Of a stretch of 64,000 bases of DNA, positions 36,432-44,592 are shown piece by piece (the stretch's first letter is position 1; the number at the start of each line of letters is the position of its first letter). This DNA is from Oceanospirillaceae bacterium. Lineage in GTDB: Bacteria; Pseudomonadota; Gammaproteobacteria; Pseudomonadales; Balneatricaceae. The notes under the pieces are model-generated. The model had not been told where the DNA came from. It did no database searches and saw only the letters and a list, made by a program, of their open reading frames with translations. Location: assembly GCA_013215505.1 (NCBI GenBank), contig JABSQZ010000025.1, positions 45,507 to 109,506 of the forward strand. Direction: 5' to 3'. The position numbers and the translations under genes were made by a program.

Positions 36432-37025
36432 CTACTCAGCCACTTGCAGATTTAGCATCGAGAATAGATCGGCAACACTGATTTGTGGCTGATTCGGATC
36501 GCAGCTGATTTGCCCCATTACGGTCAAGTGGGAGAAGCCCTGGATCAGTGACCAAACCGCATATTCAGTGGCTTGATGGCCCAGGGGACCGTGTATAAAA
36601 GGCGCGCATGCAGAGACCAGAATATTAAAGGCGGCGTTAGTGGTTCTTCCCCCGGCAGATTTAGTCATCAATTCGCTCTTTTGATTAAACATCAAGTTGG
36701 CCAGGGCCTGATGTTCGATAAAAAAGTTCAGATAGCCCTCGCACATTGCGTACAACCTGGGAAAAGGCGAGTCTTCAGCGGCATCAATTTTACTTTGCAT
36801 GGCAGTGGCAAACATCGACATACCGCGATCAGTGATAGCTCTTATTAATCCCTGTAATCCTTCGAAATGATGAGCGGGGGCGGCATGTGATACTCCAGCG
36901 CGCGCCGCACATTTACGTAGCGTCAATGCAGTGACGCCACCTTCTTCCAGCAGTTCAATGCCCGAGAGGATCAATGCCGCACGTAGATCGCCGTGATGAT
37001 GTGGTTTTTGCGTTGATTTTGACAT
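36432..37025 (-). CDS. TetR family transcriptional regulator
   Basis: From the ATG at 37025 the protein has about 197 residues, with an N-terminal helix-turn-helix (about 12-55, LRAALILSGIELLEEGGVTALTLRKCAARAGVSHAAPAHHF) and a TetR_C-type ligand domain with EYAVWSLIQGFSHL. It is divergent from a DUF2306 membrane protein gene; two copies of the same 15-bp palindrome lie between them (37047-37061 and 37082-37100), making self-repression and control of the neighbour likely. The effector is unknown. A partial copy of its 3' region lies just downstream. Confidence 0.87.
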   Translation of the reverse strand: MSKSTQKPHHHGDLRAALILSGIELLEEGGVTALTLRKCAARAGVSHAAPAHHFEGLQGLIRAITDRGMSMFATAMQSKIDAAEDSPFPRLYAMCEGYLNFFIEHQALANLMFNQKSELMTKSAGGRTTNAAFNILVSACAPFIHGPLGHQATEYAVWSLIQGFSHLTVMGQISCDPNQPQISVADLFSMLNLQVAE

Positions 37026-37046
37026 GGGGCTATTTAATGACGAAGG

Positions 37047-37061
37047 CTTGACACTGTCAAG
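37047..37061. promoter_or_regulatory. TetR operator, copy 1
   Basis: CTTGACACTGTCAAG is a perfect 15-bp dyad with a single central base. The same sequence occurs 37 bp away, and both lie between the divergent tetR and DUF2306 genes. The arm contains TTGACA on both strands, so the operator may overlap the -35 box. Confidence 0.75.
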
Positions 37062-37081
37062 TTTGATGTGTTTTAATTTGC

Positions 37082-37100
37082 AACTTGACACTGTCAAGTT
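37082..37100. promoter_or_regulatory. TetR operator, copy 2 (extended)
   Basis: AACTTGACACTGTCAAGTT is a perfect 19-bp dyad containing the same 15-bp core as copy 1. Its centre is 37 bp from that of copy 1, about three and a half helical turns. It lies 22 bp before the DUF2306 start codon. Confidence 0.78.
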
Positions 37101-37121
37101 AATTGTAGAGCAGGATCTGTT

Positions 37122-37793
37122 ATGAATTTAGAAAATAACAATTTAGAGTTTTGGTTGCGCCGAGTGACCTGGGGGTTGATGAGTTTACTGGTGGTGGCTA
37201 TGTGTGCTTATGCTGCGGTGTACTTTTTACCGGGTATGCCCTTTAGCTTTAGGCCTGATGTATACCCAAGCAGTAGTTTTACTGTGCTTTTACTGGCGCA
37301 TATAGGCGGCGCTATTATCGCGGCGCTGGCGGGGCCGTTACAATTCTGGGGAAGCTTTAGACGCAAGTACAAAAAGTGGCATAGACTATTAGGTTTTAGC
37401 TATCTGTTTGGAGTTTGTATCGCCGCGCCAGCTGCATTGATGATCTCGCCAATATCCAAAGGCGGTTTGACTACCCATATAGGTTTTGCAATTTTAGCTG
37501 TTCTCTGGGCTGGCGCGACATTGATTGCCTACTATCAAATTAGTCGAAAAAATTGGCATGCGCATCAGCAGTGGATGATTCGCTCCTTTGCACTGACTTT
37601 AGCATTTGTCACTTTAAGGTTATGGCTGGGTGGCTTGGTGCTCACCGGTGCATCCTTTGATGAGGTTTATCAAACAGTAGCCTGGCTGTGTTGGGTGCCA
37701 AATTTGATTATTGCCGAACTCTATATCGGTTGGTCGGCTAACAGATTTTATGTAACAACCATTGCCAATAATAGTGTCCCGCTGCAGAGCTAA
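37122..37793 (+). CDS. DUF2306 family integral membrane protein
   Basis: The 223-residue inner-membrane protein has about six hydrophobic segments (near 15-38, 50-73, 85-108, 113-135, 150-170, 180-202). Conserved histidines lie in LAHIGGAIIA, KKWHRLLGF, THIGFA and HAHQQWMIRSFA, which fit the DUF2306 family; a link to haem-like or quinone chemistry has been suggested for such histidines but is not established. Divergent TetR control suggests that it is induced by a small molecule. Confidence 0.78.
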   Translation: MNLENNNLEFWLRRVTWGLMSLLVVAMCAYAAVYFLPGMPFSFRPDVYPSSSFTVLLLAHIGGAIIAALAGPLQFWGSFRRKYKKWHRLLGFSYLFGVCIAAPAALMISPISKGGLTTHIGFAILAVLWAGATLIAYYQISRKNWHAHQQWMIRSFALTLAFVTLRLWLGGLVLTGASFDEVYQTVAWLCWVPNLIIAELYIGWSANRFYVTTIANNSVPLQS

Positions 37794-37880
37794 GTAGATA
37801 CTACGATACCGGGCTGAAACCGTTATGGTACTTATTTACTCGCGAGCAAAGTTACGGCTGTGATTACAAATTCAGTAGAA

Positions 37881-38423
37881 TTATATTTTAGCCGGTACTT
37901 GGGCGCTGACAATTTTGCAGGGGTTAGCTGTTTTATTACAGAAGCGATGAGGCAGTTTAGCGCAGAACTTATAGCTATCCCCCGGGCTGAGCTTGTAGAG
38001 AGTGCCGCCGACCGTGAGTTCAATTTCACCTTCGAGCACGGTACCAGCCACTTCACCGCTGTGGCTGAGCATTTCGGTGCCGGAGTCAGCTGCCCCCCGA
38101 TACTGAATAATGGCGAAAGTTAAATTGGAGCTTTTATCAGGGGCGCCTACCAATTTTAGCTCAATAGCTTCACTGCCAGAGTTTTCTAATTGCTCTGCCC
38201 TAAACACCACTTGTGATTGCTGTTCAAAGTTGAGAGTAAAGAACTCGGGTATAGACATAGAGACGCCGCTTAAAATACGCTTTAGCGAACTGATAGAAGG
38301 GCTGACAGCGTTGCTTTCAATCATCGAAATAGTGCTGTTGGTTAAGCCTACGCGCTTGGCTAACTCACGCTGAGATAAACCGTGCATTTTGCGGATTGTC
38401 TTAAGTTTGTCGCCTACTTCCAT
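37881..38423 (-). CDS. XRE-cupin transcriptional regulator, PuuR-like
   Basis: The roughly 180-residue protein has an N-terminal XRE helix-turn-helix (about 5-60, LKTIRKMHGLSQRELAKRVGLTNSTISMIESNAVSPSISSLKRIL) and a C-terminal cupin domain (about 105-175, VAGTVLEGEIELTVGGTLYKLSPGDSYKF). This layout and the SQRELA...NSTIS helix are like PuuR, the repressor of putrescine catabolism in E. coli. A polyamine-related role would fit, but no puu catabolic genes are adjacent. An upstream GTG (38438) would add five residues. Confidence 0.82.
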   Translation of the reverse strand: MEVGDKLKTIRKMHGLSQRELAKRVGLTNSTISMIESNAVSPSISSLKRILSGVSMSIPEFFTLNFEQQSQVVFRAEQLENSGSEAIELKLVGAPDKSSNLTFAIIQYRGAADSGTEMLSHSGEVAGTVLEGEIELTVGGTLYKLSPGDSYKFCAKLPHRFCNKTANPCKIVSAQVPAKI

Positions 38424-38592
38424 CACCGTGAAATCCACTTTGTAAGCCAGTCAGGGGCTAAAATGTTAAAGCTATCAGTGCTAAATAATCAGCTTGCTGT
38501 GATCAAAAATTATACAGCAGCTTGGCGGCTCCAGCTAGTCTGCTTTTGCCGCTAAATTCACTGGTCTACACAGGGCAGTTAGACATCGCGGA

Positions 38593-39282
38593 CTATTTCA
38601 AACTATGGTGTTTACCTAGTTGCAAACTAGGGCTAAGTAAGTGTTCTGCAATGAGTTGTTTGGCTAACTGAATATCCCGCTGCAGCAGTGCAGTGATTAA
38701 ATCTTGATGCTGCTGTTGGTTTTTAGCAAAAGTTTCGGGGTCGGTCATGTTTTTATTCAGCCAGAGGTTGCGATATCTGGAGGCTTTTTCATACAGCGAG
38801 CGACGTACCTGCAGCAGTGTTGGTGATTGGCAGCCATTGGCAATAGCCGTATGGAAAGCTTGATGGCGCCGTTCCCACTCGTGGGGCTGGCTCTCTATAC
38901 AATCGGAAAATTTTTGCATTGTATGGGCGCTGGCTAAGATGCCAGCTTCCCATTCGTCATCACCGCGCTCAATGGCGAGGCCAATGCACAGCTGTTCAAT
39001 CTGTGCCCGGCTCTGGTAGATATCGTACATCTCTTGCAGCGAGACAGGGTGGACTTTGAAGCCACGCTGATTTTCAACCACGACTAACTGTTCGACCAAC
39101 AGCTGCGATAAGGCCTCGCGCAACGGACTGATACCTACCTGATAACGCTCCTTGAGGCGCGACATCAATAACTTTTCATCCGGTTTAAAAAAGCCAGTTA
39201 AAATATCCTGCTTTAGCTGGATCATCACTTTCGAGGCAAAGTTATCTCTACTGTCGCTGGTCATCTTGTCTACTGCTGGCAT
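38593..39282 (-). CDS. GntR family regulator of the FadR/FCD group (CsiR/GlaR-like)
   Basis: A 229-residue regulator with a winged helix (about 12-75, SKVMIQLKQDILTGFFKPDEKLLMSRLKERYQVGISPLREALSQL) and an FCD ligand domain whose metal-binding histidines are in RRHQAFH and AEHLL. It is divergent from the L-2-hydroxyglutarate oxidase gene. In E. coli the related CsiR (GlaR) represses csiD-lhgO and responds to glutarate. The same pairing here supports control of lhgO. Extended dyads at 39375-39412 and 39515-39535 are candidate operators. Confidence 0.85.
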   Translation of the reverse strand: MPAVDKMTSDSRDNFASKVMIQLKQDILTGFFKPDEKLLMSRLKERYQVGISPLREALSQLLVEQLVVVENQRGFKVHPVSLQEMYDIYQSRAQIEQLCIGLAIERGDDEWEAGILASAHTMQKFSDCIESQPHEWERRHQAFHTAIANGCQSPTLLQVRRSLYEKASRYRNLWLNKNMTDPETFAKNQQQHQDLITALLQRDIQLAKQLIAEHLLSPSLQLGKHHSLK

Positions 39283-39374
39283 TAAAATAGCTATCTCTGC
39301 AAAGAATAAAATTCAAAGACTACAGTTTAAGGCAAGCAGAATCATTAGTTAAGCGCTGCCAACAAATAATAGTT

Positions 39375-39412
39375 GACGAAAGACAGTAATGTCGACATTA
39401 TCTCATTTCGTC
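39375..39412. promoter_or_regulatory. Extended dyad, candidate GntR operator
   Basis: The centre TAATGTCGACATTA (39387-39400) is a perfect 14-bp palindrome. The outer arms GACGAAA (39375-39381) and TTTCGTC (39406-39412) are symmetric about the same centre. Such two-layer symmetry would suit a dimeric or tetrameric regulator. Confidence 0.5.
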
Positions 39413-39514
39413 GATAATTCATGGTTGGCTGATAAAATTTGCAGTCCAATATGTGGCTGCTTTAGCAGTACTTAACAGTAAACTACAGTGCAGCGGTTTA
39501 CTGTTGAGCGGTAT

Positions 39515-39535
39515 CCTTAATCGCAACGATTAAGG
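39515..39535. promoter_or_regulatory. Second dyad before lhgO
   Basis: CCTTAATCG (39515-39523) and CGATTAAGG (39527-39535) are perfectly complementary around three bases. It may be an operator or an RNA hairpin in the lhgO leader, 142 bp upstream of the start codon. Confidence 0.4.
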
Positions 39536-39677
39536 TTACTAACTCATGACACTGAACAGGAGCATTTTTTATTACCGCGGCTGTACAATGATCTATGCAA
39601 GCGCTAGCGACAAAGCTATTCCAGCCTTTATGATTGCGGATAAGTTAATCGATATAAAATTGACCAAGAGAATTTAA

Positions 39678-40913
39678 ATGATTTACGACTACATTATTAT
39701 TGGCGGCGGTATTATCGGTATCTCAACTGCCTGGCAGCTTCAGCAGCGTTTCCCAGATAAAAAAATTCTGTTATTAGAGAAAGAATCCGCCTACTCGGAG
39801 CATCAAACAGGTCACAACAGTGGTGTTATTCACGCCGGTGTCTACTACGTTCCGGGGAGCTTAAAGGCCAAGTTTTGTAAGCGGGGGGTAGCGGCAACGA
39901 CCGACTTCTGCGATCAGCACAAGATTCCCTATCAGCGCTGTGGAAAGTTATTGGTGGCCACTAACACTGCAGAAGTGGTTCGCATGCAGGCACTGTTCGA
40001 GCGCTGTCAGCAAAATCAGATAGCTGTTGAGCTATTAGATGCACAGCAGCTGAAACAGCGCGAACCCAACATCACAGGGATAGCGGCGATTTATGTCAAA
40101 GACACGGCCATTGTTAACTATCGCCAAATAACCACAGTGATGGCTGAATGTTTCAGCCAGTTGGGGGGAGATGCGCGTCTTGAACATCGTGTAGTGGCAG
40201 TAACAGAGAACAGCCGGCAAGTTGATGTTGAAGTGCGTCATGGCACAGAACGGTTAAATTTTAGCGGTCGTTTTTTAATTAGCTGCTCCGGTCTGATGGC
40301 CGATCGCATTACAAAAATGCTCGGCATTAAAACCGACTTTCAAATTATTCCCTTTCGTGGCGAGTACTACCGCTTAGCGGCTAAGTACAATGAAATAGTT
40401 AAGCATTTGATCTATCCAATTCCCGACCCTGAACTGCCTTTTCTAGGTGTTCATTTGACCCGAATGATAGACGGTAGTGTCACAGTGGGGCCAAATGCAG
40501 TGCAGGGATGGAAGCGCGAGGGTTATGGTCGCTTTAACTTTTCAGTAACCGATGTCTGGCAAATGCTCTGTTTTAGCGGTTTTTGGCGAGTGCTGAAGAA
40601 CAACTTTAAAACTGGATTAATCGAGACTAAAAATTCGCTGTATAAGCCCGGATATTTAAAATTAGTGCAGAAGTATTGCCCGCAGTTGAGTCTAGCGGAT
40701 TTGACTCCCTATCCGGCGGGGATAAGAGCGCAGGCGGTGATGAGCGATGGATCACTCGTGCATGACTTTCTATTTGCCAGCAGCGCGCGAAGTTTACATG
40801 TCTGCAATGCTCCTTCACCGGCGGCAACTTCGGCGATCCCTATAGGCGAGTATATCTGTGAGAAGGTGGTAGAGGCACAAATTGTGTCTCCCAGCCAATC
40901 TGGCAGTTTATAG
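39678..40913 (+). CDS. lhgO: L-2-hydroxyglutarate oxidase
   Basis: LhgO oxidises L-2-hydroxyglutarate to 2-oxoglutarate, using FAD and passing electrons to the quinone pool. The 411-residue protein begins DYIIIGGGIIGISTAWQL, the dinucleotide-binding fold, followed by LLLEKESAYSEHQTGHNSGVIHAGVYY, the characteristic LhgO segment, and NYRQITTVM. Near the end is PYPAGIRAQAV. In E. coli the gene works with csiD in glutarate and lysine breakdown; csiD is not adjacent here, so the enzyme may act in metabolite repair or in lysine breakdown with partners elsewhere. Confidence 0.93.
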   Translation: MIYDYIIIGGGIIGISTAWQLQQRFPDKKILLLEKESAYSEHQTGHNSGVIHAGVYYVPGSLKAKFCKRGVAATTDFCDQHKIPYQRCGKLLVATNTAEVVRMQALFERCQQNQIAVELLDAQQLKQREPNITGIAAIYVKDTAIVNYRQITTVMAECFSQLGGDARLEHRVVAVTENSRQVDVEVRHGTERLNFSGRFLISCSGLMADRITKMLGIKTDFQIIPFRGEYYRLAAKYNEIVKHLIYPIPDPELPFLGVHLTRMIDGSVTVGPNAVQGWKREGYGRFNFSVTDVWQMLCFSGFWRVLKNNFKTGLIETKNSLYKPGYLKLVQKYCPQLSLADLTPYPAGIRAQAVMSDGSLVHDFLFASSARSLHVCNAPSPAATSAIPIGEYICEKVVEAQIVSPSQSGSL

Positions 40914-40998
40914 TGCGGGTTTAGAATTATCAGAAGGTCTTAAAACTGCTTATAACAGAATTGCCTTTTAACCTATTAAAATAATTTCGCTCGCAGCA

Positions 40999-41032
40999 GG
41001 TTACTTTCTTCACTCGGGTAAAGAAAGTAACC
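40999..41032. terminator. Perfect hairpin downstream of lhgO
   Basis: GGTTACTTTCTT (40999-41010) and AAGAAAGTAACC (41021-41032) form a perfect 12-bp stem around a ten-base loop. Hairpins of this GGTTACTTTCTT type recur in many proteobacterial genomes between genes. It lies 86 bp after the lhgO stop and may act as a terminator or as an extragenic palindromic element. Confidence 0.5.
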
Positions 41033-41125
41033 AAACAAAGCAGGTCCAATATTGTCGAGAACTGCTCCGGCGGTAATTCATGGAGAGTTTCAGCTTTGTA
41101 TTTAGTCCAGCTGCCGGAATAATAG

Positions 41126-41181
41126 ACTCGCTACTCGCTACTCGCTACTCGCTACTCGCTACTCGCTACTCGCTACTCACG
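41126..41181. repeat. Heptamer tandem array ACTCGCT, seven units plus one variant
   Basis: Seven perfect ACTCGCT units (41126-41174) are followed by ACTCACG (41175-41181). The last unit includes the stop codon (41177-41179) of the glutamine amidotransferase gene on the minus strand: the TGA takes its final A from the first AGT of the array read on that strand. Confidence 0.95.
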
Positions 41182-41899
41182 CCGCCTCGACTGTGCAGCT
41201 TTGTTCTACAAAAGCGACCAGTAACTCACGGCAGTCAGCTGTGTCCGTACAAGCACTGCGGATTTTCTGTGGATCGCCAGAAAATTTGCGGATCTCATCG
41301 GCGATTTCATCGATGTAATACTGGGTGATTTCGCGCGTGAACTCCGGGTGAAACTGCACTGCCCAGATATTACCGAGACGAAAGGCTTGGTGTGGTTCAA
41401 AACTGTTAGCGGCCAGTAAAATTGCCCCTTTCGGTAGCTTAGTGACCGTTTGTGAATGGGCTACATTGACAGTGAACACAGCGGGTGCCGAGCCCAGTAG
41501 AGAATCTTGCTTACCCGCTGTTGTCAGTGATACTTCGACAGTGCCAGGCTCTGGCCCCAGTGGATGAAAACCGACTTCTCCGCCTAGGGCTTTGGCAATT
41601 AACTGGTGTCCGTAGCAGATGCCAAATACCGGGATCTGCTGTTGTTGCATCTCTCTGATATACGGCAGTAATGCTTCGCTCCACGGCTCACAAGCTGTGA
41701 CCATTGAGTGCGAACCTGTGACTATAACTCCATGATATTCGCTGAGCTGTGGTTGAGGGCTGGTGGTTCTGGCGTCGTAGACGCTGATCTGGACATTGAT
41801 GTCTGACAGGCAGTTGCTGATCATGTCTTCAAAATCGCCATGAGTGGCTTTCAGGCCTGGGAAAGTGTCGCCCATTTTTATTAGTAATATTTTGCGCAT
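41177..41899 (-). CDS. Class I glutamine amidotransferase domain protein
   Basis: The 240-residue protein is a stand-alone class I glutaminase-type domain. The nucleophile elbow is GICYGHQLIA with the catalytic Cys at about 95, and the His/Glu pair lies in VQFHPEFTRE near 185-190. Related single-domain proteins are annotated as GMP-synthase-like amidotransferases, and some hydrolyse gamma-glutamyl compounds. No synthetase partner is next to it. The gene's stop codon overlaps a heptamer array. The specific substrate cannot be read from the sequence. Confidence 0.82.
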   Translation of the reverse strand: MRKILLIKMGDTFPGLKATHGDFEDMISNCLSDINVQISVYDARTTSPQPQLSEYHGVIVTGSHSMVTACEPWSEALLPYIREMQQQQIPVFGICYGHQLIAKALGGEVGFHPLGPEPGTVEVSLTTAGKQDSLLGSAPAVFTVNVAHSQTVTKLPKGAILLAANSFEPHQAFRLGNIWAVQFHPEFTREITQYYIDEIADEIRKFSGDPQKIRSACTDTADCRELLVAFVEQSCTVEAA

Positions 41900-42348
41900 A
41901 TTGTGGATCTGTCTCTGCTGAAAACTTCGCTAGATGAAAACCAGAGCGGTCCATCAGTGTAAGTCCCTTTTTTCAGGGGGATAAAATTGGATGCTAGCAC
42001 GGCATTCTGAAAAAAAGTATTGATTATTTTATTTGCATATTTAGCAGGCATAACTGTGTTATCAGCTGACAATTTTTCAGTGGTTGGTTGGACTATAGGT
42101 GAAGAGCATAATTGACTTATAACTAGCTTGTTTTAAAGCACTACTATTTTTATAGAGTTTCTGGTGAGTGCTTGTCTGTCAAACAGCTCAAAGCCATATT
42201 GTCATATTTACAGTTAGCATACTGTGACGTTGTATTTGGTCAATTAACCGACTCGCTTCGGCGCTCATATCAGGGTGATGAGTCCGCTACCATTGTGCAT
42301 ATGTTTGGTTTCGAGTCGGGTTATTGGGTGTTTAATTTTCGCTGACAA
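41900..42348. other. Intergenic region upstream of the amidotransferase
   Basis: A 449-bp stretch between two minus-strand genes. I see no credible gene, RNA or repeat array in it. It should hold the amidotransferase promoter at its left end and the terminator of the cyclodeaminase-family gene at its right end, but neither is clear. Confidence 0.5.
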
Positions 42349-43299
42349 TCACAGTGAAACTAAGCTGTTTTCACTCTCTGCCTTTGTTAATAGATAGCCG
42401 CCAATCGACAGATCTTGCAGCGAGATTCCCGAGCTATCAAATACAGTAATTTGCCCATTGCTCGCTCTGCCAGCGGCTTCGCCTAACAGGACCTCGCCGA
42501 GCATTGTGAGTTGCTTGCTACCTTGCTCTACTAAATGCTTAATGTGCTGGAATTCACCGATACGGGTTGACTGGGAACTCAAATCACAAAACAGTTCGGC
42601 ACTTTCTAATAACTCAACAGGTAGTTCTTGTTTACCTGCAGAGTCAGAACCCATACTGGCTACGTGCGTGCCGGCCTGCACCCATTGAGCATCAAATAAT
42701 GCGGCAGTTGCGGTAGTGGCAGTAACGATAATATCGGCAGCTTCACAGGCTTTTTGTGCACCGGATATGCTGGCGTTGATACCATCAGCAATTAATGCCT
42801 GCACAAAAGCTGCTGCTCGCTCGGGATTGCGACCTACGACATAGATCATTTGCAGGTCGCGGATTTTGGCGAGAGCCCGGCACTCATATCCCGCCTGATG
42901 ACCTGTGCCAAAGATAGTCAGTACCTTGGCATCTTTGCGCGCCAGCAAATCCGCAGCCACAGCATCGGCGGCGGCAGTGCGATAGGCATTGACTTTGCTG
43001 GCCTCGATAACCGCACCTAATTGTCCAGTCTGCTGGTCAATTAACAAAATTGTGGATGAGTGGCAGGGGAGATGTTGCCTGGCATTGTCCGGCCAGTAGC
43101 TGCCAACTTTTAATCCCGCCACGGAACTGTTAGCCGCCGATTTTATACTAAAGCGATTTTTTGAGTCGCTGCCGTGGGCATTGACCACCGGAAATGTAAT
43201 GGCTGTTTGCGCGGCGTCAATAAAAGCGGCTCTGACTGCTATAAATGCCAGCTCATGGGAGATTAACTTTGCAGATACTTGTTCAGAAATAAATTTCAT
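42349..43299 (-). CDS. Ornithine cyclodeaminase / mu-crystallin family reductase
   Basis: A 316-residue NAD(P)-binding protein. Family landmarks are GLKVGSYWPDN near 63-73 with the substrate-binding Lys, the Arg of VNAYRTAAADAVAADLLA, the Rossmann motif TIFGTGHQAGYECRALA, VGRNPERAAAF, and MGSDSAGKQEL. Members include ornithine cyclodeaminase, ketimine reductases and BhcD iminosuccinate reductase. The gene starts three bases after the stop of the 3-hydroxyaspartate-dehydratase-like gene, so a role in reducing an imino acid made by that enzyme is plausible. The substrate is inferred from context only. Confidence 0.82.
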   Translation of the reverse strand: MKFISEQVSAKLISHELAFIAVRAAFIDAAQTAITFPVVNAHGSDSKNRFSIKSAANSSVAGLKVGSYWPDNARQHLPCHSSTILLIDQQTGQLGAVIEASKVNAYRTAAADAVAADLLARKDAKVLTIFGTGHQAGYECRALAKIRDLQMIYVVGRNPERAAAFVQALIADGINASISGAQKACEAADIIVTATTATAALFDAQWVQAGTHVASMGSDSAGKQELPVELLESAELFCDLSSQSTRIGEFQHIKHLVEQGSKQLTMLGEVLLGEAAGRASNGQITVFDSSGISLQDLSIGGYLLTKAESENSLVSL

Positions 43300-43302
43300 T
43301 TT

Positions 43303-44496
43303 TTACCATCCTTTAATGCGTGGCCAAACTGCGCTCACCGTAAATTGTTGAAGCTGGGAATCTGCCCGTGCCTCGCTCTGCTGCGAGCTAAACACATGGT
43401 ATTGTTGGTGTTGTGCCCCAGTGGCGCAGGCGTGATTAGGTAAAATGCGTAATCTAGTGCCTATTGGTAGCTGCGGCAATGGGGCGTCACTATCAGCCCT
43501 TACAGCGATTTGTCCGTGTTCCTGGCTTACCTGTGCAACGATCAGCCCGGGTATTGGTACCCCCGCTAAATCACAGACCAGCCCATAACCCTGATCTACT
43601 TTTTGTCTGGCAGTACCGCGGTCACGGGACAATGCCATCCAACCGGCATCAATCATGATCCAGCCTTTATCTTCACGGTGGCCAATCACTGTAGTGACTA
43701 CACTTAAGGCGATATCCTCGATTTGACACACGCCTATGCCGGCCATGACTAAGTCAAAAAACACATACACCCCGGCGCGCACTTCAGTAACGCCGCTTAA
43801 ATTTTCACTGAAATGGGCTGTAGGCGAAGAGCCAATACTCACTACAGCACAGTCAAAGCCCGCATTAATCAGATTATTAGCCGCAGCGACTGCAGTGGCC
43901 CGCTCGTTTTCAGCGCAGGCGATTAAATCTTCGGCATTGTCACAGCTGTAAGATTCTCCGGCGTGATTTAACACACCGCGCAACAGTTGGCGGGGTTCTA
44001 ATATTGCAGCAATTTGCAATAGTTTAGGAGCGTCAGCGAGAATACCGCCACGGTGGCCATCACAGTCAATTTCAATCAACACTGGGATGTCAGTACTCGC
44101 TTCAGTACAAGCTTTAACGACTGCATGAGCCTGAAATTCGCTGTCCAATAGAATCGCGATATCAATGCCCTGCCGGCGTAGTGCTATTACTCTGGGTAAT
44201 TTAATCGGGTCGATGCCGACAGCGTATAATAAATTGCTAAAACCAGCCGCAGCCAGCTCTTCAGCCTCTTTTAGGGTCGATACCGTCGCTGGGGCACTCT
44301 TGCTTGCTAAGATGCGATTGCTGGCATCGATTGACTTGACTGTTTTCAGATGCGGGCGAATAGCGGCGCCCATGGCAGCGAGTTTAGTAGAGAGCCTGGC
44401 GACATTTCTATCCATTTTGTCTATATCCAGCGCCAGAAAAGGGGTATCTATGTCTGCCAGAGTTGCACTGGGTACTGTTATCTGCGAATTGACCAT
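43303..44496 (-). CDS. D-serine / D-threo-3-hydroxyaspartate dehydratase-like PLP enzyme (DSD1 family)
   Basis: The 397-residue protein has the fold-type III (alanine racemase-like) barrel. The PLP lysine is K51 in RPHLKTVKS, and the metal-binding His and Cys lie in PNHACATGAQHQQYHV near the C-terminus, which marks the dehydratase group rather than D-threonine aldolase, where the second ligand is usually Asp. Such enzymes remove water from D-serine or D-threo-3-hydroxyaspartate. It is divergent from a LysR regulator and is followed three bases later by an ornithine-cyclodeaminase-family gene. The exact substrate is not determined by the sequence. Confidence 0.82.
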   Translation of the reverse strand: MVNSQITVPSATLADIDTPFLALDIDKMDRNVARLSTKLAAMGAAIRPHLKTVKSIDASNRILASKSAPATVSTLKEAEELAAAGFSNLLYAVGIDPIKLPRVIALRRQGIDIAILLDSEFQAHAVVKACTEASTDIPVLIEIDCDGHRGGILADAPKLLQIAAILEPRQLLRGVLNHAGESYSCDNAEDLIACAENERATAVAAANNLINAGFDCAVVSIGSSPTAHFSENLSGVTEVRAGVYVFFDLVMAGIGVCQIEDIALSVVTTVIGHREDKGWIMIDAGWMALSRDRGTARQKVDQGYGLVCDLAGVPIPGLIVAQVSQEHGQIAVRADSDAPLPQLPIGTRLRILPNHACATGAQHQQYHVFSSQQSEARADSQLQQFTVSAVWPRIKGW

Positions 44497-44563
44497 TAAA
44501 ATATCCTCAAACTGTGTTGTATTTAGATTGTGACAATTTTTTCATTAGATTAAAATTAATTAA

Positions 44564-44579
44564 AACTAACTTTATAGTT
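44564..44579. promoter_or_regulatory. Candidate LysR box
   Basis: AACTA (44564-44568) and TAGTT (44575-44579) form a perfect interrupted dyad with six bases between them, in the 96-bp divergent gap. It lies 14 bp before the LysR start, a position suited to self-repression. Confidence 0.35.
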
Positions 44580-44592
44580 AAGGTAAATCTTA

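Larger units (their letters stand above)
39283..39677. other. Divergent regulatory region between gntR and lhgO
   Basis: A 395-bp region without a credible gene. It holds a 38-bp extended dyad (39375-39412), a 21-bp dyad (39515-39535), and an AT-rich stretch before lhgO. No standard promoter was picked out with confidence. Confidence 0.55.

Noticed and set aside
42000..42348. A tRNA or small RNA gene in the gap before the cyclodeaminase-family gene
   Set aside because: No cloverleaf or terminator-ended hairpin could be drawn by eye.
42349..44496. A complete beta-hydroxyaspartate cycle
   Set aside because: Only a dehydratase-like and a reductase-like gene are present; no aspartate-glyoxylate aminotransferase or hydroxyaspartate aldolase gene was found, and the regulator is LysR, not IclR.
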